Program-made: the position numbers and the translations under genes
Shown: positions 46,017 to 56,556 of the stretch, piece by piece
How the letters are laid out: every line of letters starts with the position of its first letter
How positions within the stretch are numbered: position 1 is the first letter of the stretch
Source of the DNA: Cornus controversa
Taxonomy: Eukaryota; Streptophyta; Magnoliopsida; Cornales; Cornaceae
Assembly (NCBI GenBank): GCA_026545225.1
Contig: CM048845.1
Location: 65,299,033 to 65,363,032 of the forward strand
Direction: 5' to 3'
Length of the DNA stretch: 64,000 nucleotides
Notes under the pieces: generated by a model
What the model was told of the DNA's origin: nothing
What the model saw: the letters and a program-made list of their open reading frames with translations, nothing else
Databases searched by the model: none

Positions 46017-46470
46017 GAGCAATGTTACATATTATGAAATTATTTTATAATTTTTTATCATGAATGATGTGTCCGATAACAATTCTATATTTATAGTAAT
46101 TCTACTAACAATAAATCTCTATTTTATATTATTATTTTTTATTATTTTAGGACATAAAATTAAATAGTAAGTTAGTATTAGTGGAATTTTTTTTAGAGCA
46201 ATGCTACATGTCATGAAAATATTTCATGAATTTTTATCTCGAATGATGTGGCAATTAAATGGTAAGTTAGTATTGGTGGGATTCCCCCCATACACGGAAT
46301 GTCAATGGTATTATCACTTGCCACATCATTCATGAAGGCAATTCATGATAAAATTTCATGACGTTTAGCATTTCCCTTTTTTTTATACACGGAGTCTCAA
46401 TGGTATTATCACATACCACATCATTCATGATAGAAAAACATAAAATAATTTCGTGAAGCTTAACATTTTC
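46017..46470. mobile_element. Mutator-like MITE, outer copy, split by a relative
   Basis: Starts GAGCAATGTTACATATTATG and ends TTCGTGAAGCTTAACATTTTC. Its right portion resumes at 46386 ('tacacggagtctcaatggta'). Its interior is interrupted by the copy at 46196-46376. No clear target duplication remains. Confidence 0.8.
46196..46376. mobile_element. Mutator-like MITE, inner copy
   Basis: 181 bp, starting GAGCAATGCTACATGTCATG and ending CATGACGTTTAGCATTTCCC. Flanked by TTTTTTTTA on both sides (46187-46195 and 46377-46385), a 9-bp duplication of outer-element sequence. Confidence 0.88.
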
Positions 46471-46744
46471 CTTAACGCAAGGGAGGAGTGGTATTTTGTG
46501 ACTGCTCTAGATCAGTTGTTCAAGCAGTTATGTTTCATCAGTTCCATGCCAACTTTACGTTATATGCTGAAGTTCTTTGTTTATGCAAGGCAGTTTTTCG
46601 GGTGATCAGGTCTAGTTTGAGGTTGATCCGCTGAATGTTGTTCAAGCTATTCAAGGTTCAGGTCTGGGACCTTTGGAAATTTAAATAATCATTTTTGGTA
46701 TTCAAATTGCTCTTAAAAAGTTATCCTCAATTTCTGTTAGCAAC

Positions 46745-47560
46745 GTTTTGCATTTCACTAATATCCTTAGGCGTTTCACTCGTATTTTTTTCAAGAATAA
46801 AATTACACGAGTTCATACATTATTCCAAGTTTGATTCTTATTTTTTAAACATCATAATTACCCTTCTAAGTTAGGACTCAATTTCAATTCTTTTTTTTAT
46901 TTTTTATCTTTCTTAGAATTTCATTTATTCATGTTTTGTCTCAGAATCTCTCTTTGGACTCTTTGAATTCTAATTTCTTTTTTACCTGTTTTACTTTTTT
47001 TTTTTGCTATACTTTATTCAATATATATTTTTGAGTTAGTTTTAAAATATTATTTTTTCTTGTTGAATGAATTTATCAATATAACATATCTGTTTAATCA
47101 ATTTCATGATGAAAAGTAAAACTGTAAAAGTCACTTTTCTATAAGAACTGGTCACAGTGGACATCTTATGCAACTAGATTGGGGTCACTTTAAAAACCAA
47201 TGTTTATGAAACTTTGCTCTTATTTTAAAGAAGATGAGAACAGGAACAATAAAAAAAAAGGTAAAAAAAGGAATTAATCGATCAAAGAATGAATTGGATT
47301 TCTAAGAAAGATTAAAAAGGAATTAGAATTCTAAGAGTTCATATAAAGAGATTGTGAGACAAAATGTGAATGAATGAAAATTTTTCAAAAGGTAAAAAAA
47401 AAAAAAAGTTTGAAATTGTGTCATAACTTAGAAGGATAATTATCATATTAAAATAATAATAATAATCAAACATGGTACGGTGTATGGACTTTTTTGTAAT
47501 TTTATTTAAAAAAAAAAGATAGAAAGTGAAATGTCTAAAAATATTAGTAGAGCTAATAAT
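46745..47560. mobile_element. Foldback element with inverted arms of about 260 bp
   Basis: The sequence 46750-47005 is an imperfect reverse complement of 47285-47555. Shared blocks in order are 'actaatat..tta', 'tttcact', 'aataaaattac', 'tttgatt.ttatt', 'ttctaagtt', 'gtctca', 'ttgaattcta' and 'tttttacc'. The spacer is about 270 bp and has no coding potential. It begins just where the L1 RNase H match ends. The superfamily is not known, and I saw no target duplication. Confidence 0.78.
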
Positions 47561-49029
47561 GTAACCAAATGTTGTTTATTTTCTTAAAGAATGTATTTGT
47601 TATAACTAAATCATATAACTTTCAAATTTAAGGGCGTTGACCATCTCCTCCATAACTTCTCTGGTTCCTTTAACTACTACATAATCATTGAAGTCACCTT
47701 TAAGCTTTCATGATTTGGTATACTTTCAAATTGCGAATCCCAAAACACCTTTTTTTTTTGGGTGGTGTTGTCCATCTAATGCTCTTGTGGTTAATAAGCA
47801 CTTATTATACCCTTTTTGTTTCAAATAACTCACACAACTATTGTGCCCTTGTGGAGAATTTTAATGCTTTTTGTGGAGACATAAAACTTCAATCTTTTAT
47901 TTTAAAAATATAGATACTATTAAATAATAGAACTTAGAACCCTCGTTCTTGTAATTTTGAAAAGTGAAAGGATATCACTAAGTTGGACCCTTCGTAACAA
48001 ACACTTATTATATTTAACACTATTGCATCTTATACAGTTTTAAAAATTATTTATCTATCTTTGTCTTCCAACTTCTACAAATTTGTTTCTCAATTCGCGA
48101 TCTACCATTATACCTATCCCATTTCTATATTATCTTCGTCACCCAAATAAAAAAGTTCGTATTTTTTTCCGATCTCTAGAGCCTTTCCTCCTTGTCGTTT
48201 GGCTTCTTTTAAGCAAACTACAATTATTTTTCTATTTTTGATGTGTCGATAAGTTTACCACACTTGCCCATCAATGTCACTGAATTACATGTTGCTAGTC
48301 TATTTTTGTTGTATCTTATTATTCACATTTTTATTCTCTCTTAGAATGATAATTTGTCTTAAAAATTTTGACATGATTTTTGCAACATTTGTTTCCAAAA
48401 CATCAATCCACTTCTTTTTGCATCCCACTTTAAGTACTGTTTGGCAAAGTATTATTCACATATTATAGTATGTTATTTAATTACTATAAGTAGTACAATA
48501 TATTTACATTAGTATTTTATTATAGCTTATAACATATAATAGGTAATTATAGGCACATTACCTTTGCAAATATTTTGCAAAGTGAGTGCTATGAGATTCG
48601 AAGTCGTACCAGCGACATTGATAATCAAGTGTTGTGAACTATTTTGCAAAATGACTGCTCTTAGATTTGAAATCGTAGCGACATTGATACTCAAGCGTTA
48701 CTGAACTATTTTGCAAAATGACGGCTCTCGCTCATATAATTATACTAGTAATATACTAGTATAGTTATAAGTATTACCTATATTTATAATCACAGTACTA
48801 CTTAGTAATTAGTTGTAACTTGTAAGTAATACAAGTGTTATTAACACAAATAATATAGTAATAAGCAATTAAGTAAATAGCTTATGTCATTATTTAATAT
48901 ATTGCCATAATCTAAGTAATCCTAATACATATATAAATTATAATGAGTATGTTATACTATTAGATATACTCATATCAATCTCATATCATTACTTATATTA
49001 ACCCAATTAAAATAGGCTTAATTACAATT
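47561..49029. other. No gene seen; AT-rich DNA with a small array
   Basis: Apart from the repeat at 48573-48735, no recognisable feature. The 67- and 64-codon plus frames match nothing known. Confidence 0.5.
48573..48735. repeat. Tandem repeat, about 2.3 units of 67-70 bp
   Basis: 'ttttgcaaaatgac.gctct' occurs at about 48573, 48640 and 48709, with the intervening 'gaa.tcgtagcgacattgata' shared. Confidence 0.85.
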
Positions 49030-49475
49030 GAATCTGATTATCCAATGCTGCTCTTGAGAAGTGATGAAAGGCCACTAGCAAAATTCCCAATCTCAACGAG
49101 TGGCATCCTATTGGACCTATTTCCTTTCAAAACAAAAGATAGAGATTTCAAATTTTTCCAAAAACATTGATAGAATTCCTTGTCAAAAAGTTAAAACCTC
49201 CTCAAAAGTTCCAACTTTACGGGTAACAAAGATGGTCTTTGGTGCAATTATTGCAAGAAACGAATGCATTCGAGAGAGACATGTTGGAAAATCCATGGCA
49301 AGTCATCATTCTTTGGAAAGGGAACTAATAAAGGGATCATTATTAAAAAGAAACAGGAAAATTAAAAACAAATTCCAACTGCATGAAAAGGCCTGCTCCA
49401 TGCTGCTTGGTAATAATCAGTGTAGCAGTAACTTTCACTTCTTTGAGAAAGTCCACCACATACGTGTACAAATTT
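49030..49475 (+). mobile_element. Copia gag fragment with zinc knuckle (fossil)
   Basis: The block 'GLWCNYCKKRMHSRETCWK' followed by 'IHGKS' is the CCHC knuckle of Ty1/copia gag as found in plants. Upstream sequence is consistent with the gag linker. It is an isolated, broken piece with no LTR nearby. It ends about 130 bp from the stop of the host gene and lies antisense to it. Confidence 0.75.
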
Positions 49476-49601
49476 TTTAATGGTTTGGTTTCAAGTCAAA
49501 GTTCACAACCAAAAGAAGCACAAAAAAAAGTTTCATCAGGTTAGATTTTACACTGGATGACACGGAGATGAGGGCGAGGGAGAGGCAAGGGTCAGGCACA
49601 A

Positions 49602-49852
49602 TTAGCCAGGCCCAACCTTGGGAATGTCATAATGCTCACTCATATTGGCCAGATATTGGTTGAACTGCTGAATCCGATCACGGTGTGATTTGCTGGCAGC
49701 CTCAGCCAACCTTTTGAGATCGATCTTTTTCCACTGCTCAAGATACCATCTCTCAGCTGGTGTAAGATGATCATCATACTTGGCAGCCTGCCCTTCCCCA
49801 CCGTATTTCACATCATCCTCACTCTGGTCTGTAGACAATCCCGTATTTCCAC
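49602..49852 (-). CDS. FAM32A-like protein, last coding exon
   Basis: The C-terminal 83 residues of a FAM32A-like protein, a small, highly conserved eukaryotic nuclear protein. Human FAM32A has been found in the catalytic spliceosome at the exon-ligation step, where its C-terminus reaches the active site. Seen here: an acidic linker, then 'KYDDHLTPAERWYLEQWKK', 'ASKSHRDRIQQFNQYLAN' and the hallmark end MSEHYDIPKVGPG, then TAA at 49604-49602. On the minus strand the acceptor 'ggttttcag' lies at 49861-49853. The exon begins with the second base of a Gly codon split with 52409. The frame is open upstream into the intron, but that part is hydrophobic, low-complexity intron sequence and not protein. 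Joined length is 132 codons, normal for plant members. A tryptophan in 'AERWYLEQW' replaces residues usually Arg or charged, a mild oddity. Confidence 0.95.
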
Positions 49853-50914
49853 CTGAAAACCACCAAAGGTAATGAAAGAATTCAAGAATCAATACGAGGA
49901 GAAACATAAAAAAAAAAATGGACCAAGGCAAATACGAATCAAAATGAGAATAAAGGCATTGAATGAGGATTAAGACTGTAAGATACTATACTATAAGCAA
50001 AATACTAATGCTTCCATTGAAGACCTCCTAAAATATGATGGACATAAACGCCAACACTGAAGTGAACAAACTAGGGAGAGTGCTTAAAGGATTCTCTCAA
50101 GATCTCGGACATTATCTTCCCCTCTGTCTAATTATTCATTGGGAATGTGTATGTGACATACTGTGATTACCCAAAAATTGTGAAAACAAGATTCTCATCC
50201 ATCACATTAACTTTCCAAGCCACCTTTTCATATTACAAGAAATATTCAGTGTAGTAGTTGACATAATACTCAAGCCACATTCACAGAGACCTCGCAGAAC
50301 GTACCACAAGAATGATTTTCAAATGGAACCTGTACAAACTCAAAGATCTACTTGAACTATTAAAATGTAGCATATGATTTATCTCTCAACACATCTCAGG
50401 CCACCAGAGGTAATTGCTAAGCAGAAGTAGCACCCGGCAGGCTGTTAGCTAATGTGTATCTTCTTACGGGAATAGAGTATGGAGGGGATCAACTCGAAGA
50501 GGTATTCATAAATAGTATTTGCCCCCCAAAAAAAAAAGAAAAATTCATTACTTGATCTTGTCATTACTGATTACCAATTTGCCTAAATTATATTGGTTAT
50601 GCATTGTCTTTGTTATGTGAGTAATTATATAATTATCGGGCTAGACAGTAGATAGTTCATTTGATGTGCAATCATAGTACTAGTGTTGTTTATGACTATG
50701 AATATTTCATTGTTAGATTAGAAAAGGAAAAACCAATATCTACATACATATATTTTTTATATAAATTGTAAATTAGATATTTGTTCTCTCTCCCCACTGC
50801 AAGAGATGGGTTGGCTTCAGGTAAACAACGAGAGTAAAATTATGTCAAATCATAAAGATGAATTCTCATTATAATAGAAAAAATAAAATTATTAAAAGAC
50901 AAAAAACAAGATTA

Positions 50915-51155
50915 GCAACATGGTATATAGAGACCTTAACAGGAAGATGTAGTGACTTCTGGATACGTTGAAAAGGAGGAAAATCAACATAGCTTGTCTA
51001 CAAGAGACCAAATGAAAAGACGAAAATGCTAGAAAGATTGGTGAAGGATACAAACTCTTTTATTGGATAGTAAAGATAATCATAGGAATGGGGTAGGTGT
51101 AGTGGTAGACCATTATATAAGAAGTATGTTTTGGTATTCCTTTTGAGTAACAGAA
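50915..51155 (+). mobile_element. RTE-type LINE, endonuclease-end fragment
   Basis: The plus strand matches the start of the RTE ORF over several frames: 'IATWYIETLTGR', then a stretch equal to 'LKRRKINIACLQETKWK', then 'IGEGYKLFYS' and 'HRNGVGVVVD' in degenerate form. This is the apurinic endonuclease N-terminus. Frameshifts are frequent, and it ends abruptly. It is antisense to the host gene. Confidence 0.7.
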
Positions 51156-51204
51156 AATTAGTGTGTTTTGTTCAAGTATGGAAAAGAAGAAAGAAAAGAT
51201 GGAA

Positions 51205-51700
51205 GGCCTTATTTGGGTTTTTAATAGATCGTGGTAAATTGTTTCAACTTCGAGGACAAGTTTTCTTCAAGGAGGAGGGATTGATGCAAATAAAGAATGG
51301 CACCTCGTAAAGTGTCTTGTTGTTTAATGAAATCGAAGTTCATCCTTGTTTCTATAAAAAGTATCATTTAAGGTTCAGAACTGCTTGATAGCTTAGGGAA
51401 GTGGTAAACGTGTTATTAACATTGTGTGGGGATTCTAAAAGTCATTTTAGAAGAAATCAGGAGTCCTTAGAAGTGATATTATAAAAGGACAGCCCTCTTT
51501 CTGCTGCAACAAGTCTATATTAGTATAATTTTGAGATATCTAGGTTCTAATGGTGTTTGGAATAATTCTAGTCTATCTTATTGCTATAAGTGGACTGTGT
51601 ATTATTTCTTATTTTTGCTGCAAGTAACTTCTGTGTTTCACGAGGACAAAAATCTTGAGATAACTATTCAAACACTTGTGTATAACATCAATACAAAAAA
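51205..51700 (+). mobile_element. Ty3/gypsy 3' end with LTR (fragment)
   Basis: 'caacttcgaggacaagtttt' followed by 'cttcaaggaggaggga' is the usual end of a chromovirus pol plus polypurine tract. The LTR would begin at TGATGCAAATAAAG (about 51282) and run to 'gtgtataacatca' (about 51692), with a TATA-like 'ttataaaagg' at 51480. No partner LTR was seen. Antisense to the host gene. Confidence 0.5.
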
Positions 51701-52408
51701 GATGATCGTTTTATTTGCCAAGTTTATGACCATATGAGGATAAAGAATTCACAAGGCTGAGGCAAGGGTGATGATGATAAGGATAGAGACTTGTACCGAG
51801 GATGTTAGGCTACCTTAGCCTTTCATAGGCAATACACTTGATGTTGGCCATGAGAGGTCAGAAACACGATGTGCTAAACTGATAGCGACAAGATATCAGA
51901 AACATGTGCCAAACTAATATTGAAGTAGGATTCAAACTAGGGGAAACCACGCAAGTAAGATGTTATGACTTTGCATTCCTTATGAACAATTGAGTGCACC
52001 ATCCATGTATCAGCTACTTTGCCTTATTTAACAGAAACTATCTAACAAAATATGCCACATGCTATAAAAGATCCATAAGATAATGCAGCATGAACATATA
52101 TTTTATGTAAAACTTGCTAAACTATACTGCTCTCTGATTAAAAGTATCTAAGAAGCACAAAAAAGTCATGAGTTTCAACTCGCGAATGTGAGCATATAAA
52201 CCGCAAGGGGGAGAGGGAATAAACAATAAAAAACATAGATTTAATGGTGTCAAAAACTAAGCTGAGATTTCTTATGTATATGCTGCATACATAATATATA
52301 CACAATTCATGTTTTGGAAAACAAGAAAATAAGTCATCATTTTTGATTCAGCTCAATGATAAAATGAAAAGAACAACATTCTTCACATTATAAGAGGGTG
52401 TCAGTAAC

Positions 52409-52556
52409 CTGTTAAAAGGTCATTCCCCGTGACTTGAGATAGTTGTTCATAATACTTCTTGTGTTTCTTTTTCTTTTTAATTCCATCGGCCTTCACATGC
52501 AGGGCTTTTCCCTTCAGCTTCAGTTTCTCAGCAACAACGTTCTCATAAGCTGACAT
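52409..52556 (-). CDS. FAM32A-like protein, first coding exon
   Basis: Encodes MSAYENVVAEKLKLKGKALH, then a Lys-rich block (GIKKKKKHKK, about residues 26-35) that is probably a nuclear-localising or RNA-contacting stretch, and ends at LLTG in phase 1 before donor GTTACT. The start ATG at 52556 lies directly after an AG acceptor ('gattggtag'), so the 5' leader is on a separate upstream exon. The sequence is the typical plant FAM32A N-terminus (MSAYENVVGGKLKLKGKAL in relatives). With 49602-49852 it gives an intact 132-residue protein: no frameshift, canonical splice sites, and a family-normal length. It is too short to stand out without homology. Confidence 0.93.
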
Positions 52557-53981
52557 CTACCAATCAATCAAGAGTATGAAGGGCTTCAAATAAAATTATG
52601 GAAAGTTATAGATGTTCAACTAATTAGAGAAGTGGATAATTAAATGGAAATAATATATACAATCTACAGTGACAGAGTATTCTGAACAAGAACAAGGGCA
52701 AAACAGTAATTTAAATATGGCCTATTTGGGACCTCAAAAGGTCACTATTGAGTTGAGTCAAGTTTTAGCATCCTGATAATTCCAAATTGCTTGATGTTCC
52801 CATAATGCTCTTCTTTCTTCTTGTTCTCATCTTCTTTTTATTATCACCATCGCAATCAACCCTTAAATTCTTGGTGTGTCTCATCCCCAAGACATCAAAA
52901 CATAACCCTAACTCTATCTACTACCTCTTTGGCCTTCAATTTAACAACAAACCCCCAATATAATTGTTGTTTGATACATACCAGTTACCAACACACTTAT
53001 TTCTGAATTTCGGCAATGCATCTCCAAACCAACCAACTGTTCAAGCAGTATTCTGCATCATTTTATATTAAAGTGAAAAAATCCTACTTCAGGATTTTAA
53101 TTTTTTTTACTTTCCCACCAATTTTATGATATAATTCCTATTTTTTCCACGGCAACAATGCCAAATTTATTTCAAAGTTAAACCGCAAGGACACTAATAA
53201 GATGTTGGTTAAGTTAAATGACAAGTTGAGTTACAATAGAACATCTATGCTTTCTCCAGCTTCACCACTTGAAAGCCTATTGCACTTGCTCTTCTAGGCA
53301 AGAATCCTACTGAAATAGATACGAATGATAAATTAGAATCATCTAATTACAGTCCAACTTCAGTCCTGACGTTTCGATATATCGGGAAAAAAAAACAACT
53401 TAATGGGTAAGAAAGAAAATTTGTAATTGGTATATAATACTATCCTAAGATCATATAGTATTGCAGAGTATAGGATGGCCTTCCCAACATAAATTCTATT
53501 TACAATTTCATATACATGTAGCGTCTCATACCATCCACAATATTTTCCCATATAATCACAAGCAATTTCTCCATCATTGCATCTAGAAGCATGAGATCAG
53601 CACCATGGAATTGGATTTTGAGAAAGTTTAGTTCAAAGTCCTAATTAATTTTCCTCCGATTCCAATTCCAGGATCCATTCTACCAAACATAGCTTCTATG
53701 TATTTTTTGATTTAATTCGTCAACATGCGCCTAGAATTGTGCTTTAGTATATTAATTCTAGTCTTAATTAGAATGTATAACCAAATAAATATATCAATTA
53801 TATTCTCCCAATACAAGTTTATTTAATAATATCCCTCCCCTCTTGCTAGTTATAACTACAATTTTTAATTTATTTAAAACTATCATTCCTACCTCCATTT
53901 ATTTTTATCTTATTAAAGTTACATCTTGTATTCCAAATTTTTTACCCTACTAGTTAATCTGAGTGTACTATCTTGAAATAA
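52557..53981 (-). other. FAM32A-like intron 1, left part
   Basis: AT-rich intron sequence between the first coding exon and the LTR element. No feature is recognised. The small frames at 52821-53006 and 53360-53551 match nothing known. Confidence 0.6.
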
Positions 53982-53986
53982 CTACT

Positions 53987-54504
53987 TGTAGATGTCAAAA
54001 AATGTTACTTCTATATCTGTTTAAAAACTTACAATCTACACTCAATATTCGGTAAATTGAACTATCATATTATTGATAAAATTGTTCCTCCCCTTGTTTT
54101 GTGAGTAGTCCTCCTTTTATATATAGTCTTCTCTTTTGCCTTTGATCATATCCATTTGTCTAGCTGGGCTTATTGGTAGGAGGTCAGATATTTGCTGAAG
54201 TAGGAGGTGGATTTCTTCATGATGTTACTCTAAGTGCGTGGAAGGTTCTGGGTGGTTCTGGGTCATGCTTTCGTGGGCTGAGTGTAAAGTTGGGTCTGTC
54301 TTGGGTTTGGACTTTTGTGCCCATATGTTGGTCCATGATGTTGGTCCTGGAGAGTTGGGTCTGTCTTGGGTTTGGACTTTTGTGCCCATGTGTTGGTCCA
54401 TGATGTTGGTCCTGGAGTGGGTTGCTATTTGCATGGGCCAGTGGGTGTATTTTGGAGCCATGGCTTGGGCCCTAATGGTGGGCTTGCATATTTTTGGGTC
54501 CACA
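53987..54504 (-). repeat. 3' LTR of the intronic element
   Basis: 518 bp. It is longer than its partner because 'ttgggtctgtcttgggtttg' and the following roughly 45 bp occur twice (about 54290-54417). Confidence 0.9.
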
Positions 54505-54744
54505 CTTCGCCCCCAATTCCTTTCGAATTCGGGAGCTAGTTGAATTAGAAAGGAATTGAAAGGTTGTTTAGCTATGTCGACGGCGCAGATGATTGGTGTG
54601 CCTACTTTTGTTCCATGATTTCTGATGAATTCATAGGATTATTATTTTTGATGGAATATATGGAGTGGGGTTTGAGTTTTGCAAATCATAACTTTTATAG
54701 TGTTCGTTATTTTTGTGTGTTTATTCTTTTTGTACGGAGGATGT

Positions 54745-55240
54745 TCGATATTGTTTAAATTTGTTCGTGATTGTTCGATCATCCTTTTTTGGGCTGATCA
54801 TGCCAATGAGCTTTTTTGGGATGATCATGCCAATGAGCAAGATGTTCGACCTGCATGCTAACCATGTCGTTCGGTCATCCTTGAGAGGAAGAGTGTTCAA
54901 TCATGGCTGATCATGCCATGAGCAAGATGTTCGACCTGCAGGTTAACCATGCCGTTTGGCATCCTTGAGAGGAAGAGTGTTCGATCATGGCTGATCATGC
55001 CATGAGCAAGATGTTAAGGCTAACCATGCCGTTCGGTCATCCTCGAGAGGAAGAGTGTTTGATCATGGCTGATCATGCCATGAGCAAGATGTTCGACCTG
55101 CAGGCAAACCATGCCGTTCGGTCATCCTCGAGAGGAAGAGTGTTTGATCATGGCTGATTATGCCAAGAGCAAGATGTTTAACCTGTAGGCTAACCATGAC
55201 GTTCGGCCGTCCTCGAGAGGAAGAGTGTTTGATCATGTTC
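54745..55240 (-). repeat. Tandem array, about 5-6 units of 75-90 bp
   Basis: Units share 'ggctgatcatgccatgagca', 'agatgttcgacctgcagg' and 'tcctcgagaggaagagtgtt'. On the left there are shorter truncated units ('gatcatgccaatgagc', twice). It lies on the 3' side of the gag-like piece in element orientation. Confidence 0.88.
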
Positions 55241-55289
55241 TTTCTGGATTTGCTCTTGTAACATCTTGCGTGCGATCGGGCATCGCAGA

Positions 55290-55485
55290 GCTTGGTTTAC
55301 CGGGTTCGGATCGCGGGATCGGGGCAGGCCGCGGCGAGGAGTGCCGGTTCCCGATGGTGGTTATTGCTGCTACTCACATGATCTGAGTGATCGGTCGGGA
55401 CAGATTGTGACCCCTGGGTTCCAGCGTGGAGTTCGGCGTTTTCCCGTCGCAAGATGTCCACTTGGCGTAGTAGAGCTTTCATAAA
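55290..55485 (-). mobile_element. gag-like N-terminal piece (fossil)
   Basis: The minus frame reads 'ALLRQVDILRRENAELHAG', a leucine/charged stretch like the coiled-coil start of Tat gag proteins. It is followed by a Ser/His/Asn-rich part. Only this beginning of gag is present. Confidence 0.5.
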
Positions 55486-55539
55486 ACGATAGACGCAGGA
55501 TGCTTCTTGTCGCCCAGGTTCCCACAGACGGCGCCGAAG

Positions 55540-55977
55540 TGTAGATGTGAAAAAATGTTTAAAAACTTACAATCTACACTCAATATTCAATAAATTGAAC
55601 TATCATATTATTGATAAAATTGTTCCTCCCCTTGTTTTGTGAGTCGTCCTCCTTTTATATATAGTCTTCTCTTTTGCCTTTATTATATCCATTTGTCCAG
55701 CTAGGCTTATTGGTAAGAGGTTAGATATTTGCTGAAGTAGGAGGTGGATTTCTTCATGATGTTACTCTAAGTGCGTGGAAGGTTCCGGGTGGTTCTGGGT
55801 CATGCTTTTGTGGGCTGAGTGTAAAGTTGGGTCTATCTTGGGTTTGGCCTTTTGTGCCCATGTGTTGGTCCATGATGTTGGTCCTGGAGTGGGTTGCTAT
55901 TTGCATGGACCGGTGGGTGTATTTTGGAGCCCATGGCTTGGGCCCTAATGGTGGGCTTGCATATTTTTGGGTCCACA
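55540..55977 (-). repeat. 5' LTR of the intronic element
   Basis: 438 bp. Contains 'ttttatatatagtc' near 55650, a TATA-like stretch, and abuts the primer site at 55520-55538. Confidence 0.9.
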
Positions 55978-55982
55978 CTACT

Positions 55983-56556
55983 TTACCTGTATAATCCATA
56001 TTATAGCTATAAAAAAGCCTTACCCACTTTTCACATTCGAGAGCCAATGTGATGCCCCTTGTACATTGTTCTAAAAATATAGTATTCTAGTAATTACTAA
56101 TAAATTCTCATAATTCATGTTCATAGGGGTCTACTAAGCAGAACCCTCCTCCCAATACACAATGCATATTGAATTAAATTTTACAACAAGAATGCTTAGC
56201 AAAAATTATAAATGGGGCTATTCAGAATCAAAGGGACGTCTGAACAGGCTTTTAATGTATCTATAATGTATCTATATATGCACAATGTGTGAGCTGCAGA
56301 GATATCACATCCTTCTAATATATGATCTTTGTGGCTACACTAGGGAACTGATAGCCAAAGAGCTACAAAAACAATGAAATTGAATGATTTTTTTCGATAT
56401 ATGACAGATGCTAATCTTGAATAATTGAAAAAATTAATAATGAGAGTTGTATTGGATGACAAAAGACTTCGCATTTCATGTTTGAAATTTTATCATCTTT
56501 TGGATAATTAACAACATATAATAAAATCATGGGAGGGAGAGAGAATGAAATCGTAC
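55983..56556 (-). other. FAM32A-like intron 1, right part
   Basis: AT-rich intron sequence with the likely donor 'CACAG|GTACGA' at 56557/56556 on the minus strand. Nothing else seen. Confidence 0.55.

Larger units (their letters stand above)
35460..46740 (+). mobile_element. Second L1-type LINE, interrupted by LTRs and MITEs
   Basis: ORF1 (35460-36665): a DUF4283-like region ('HLVVLQKW', 'LPLGFFTFEVVPGL') and a zinc knuckle 'CYKCGLIGHQSCQF' at about 36090-36130. Endonuclease of ORF2 (39480-39830): 'LIGDFDYVLWPTEKHRG' and 'LIDLGYDGYPFTWCNHRS'; it resumes at about 44008 ('VTRSDHCALLLDL'). The pre-RT block is 'YWREKELYWFQKSGLQWLK' (44255). The RT palm is largely absent: at about 44610-44690 the sequence jumps from 'FKAL.P' to the thumb 'ASEQQINFSKSSVFFSKN'. 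The distal region and RNase H lie at 45050-45820 and 46480-46690 ('LNVVQAIQGSGLGPLEI'). Frameshifts and stops are frequent. Without its inserts the LINE is about 4.3 kb. Confidence 0.88.
49853..52408 (-). other. FAM32A-like intron 2
   Basis: A 2556-bp intron with donor 'ACAG|GTTACT' at 52409/52408 and acceptor 'ttttcag' at 49853. It contains an RTE LINE fragment (50915-51150) and an LTR fragment (51205-51700). The rest is AT-rich and without visible features. Confidence 0.85.
53987..55977 (-). mobile_element. Young non-autonomous Tat-type LTR element in FAM32A-like intron 1
   Basis: LTRs at 53987-54504 and 55540-55977 read TGTGGACCC...CATCTACA on the minus strand. CTACT flanks the element on both sides (53982-53986 and 55978-55982). 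The right LTR is followed by 'TTCGGCGCCGTCTGTGGGA', a classic Ty3/gypsy primer site, and 'AAAGGAATTGGGGGCGAAG' precedes the left LTR as polypurine tract. The 1035-bp interior holds only a gag-like N-terminus and a tandem array. LTR identity is about 96-97% by eye, apart from a duplication of about 64 bp in the left copy. There is no pol, so movement would have needed a helper. It lies in the same sense as the host gene. Confidence 0.92.

Noticed and set aside
49853-49931. Hydrophobic N-terminal extension of the last FAM32A-like exon
   Set aside because: It reads through the splice acceptor into intron sequence; family members have MSAYENVV at the start, found at 52556.
51531-51737. 68-codon plus frame as a host gene
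   Set aside because: It overlaps the gypsy LTR fragment and has no domain.
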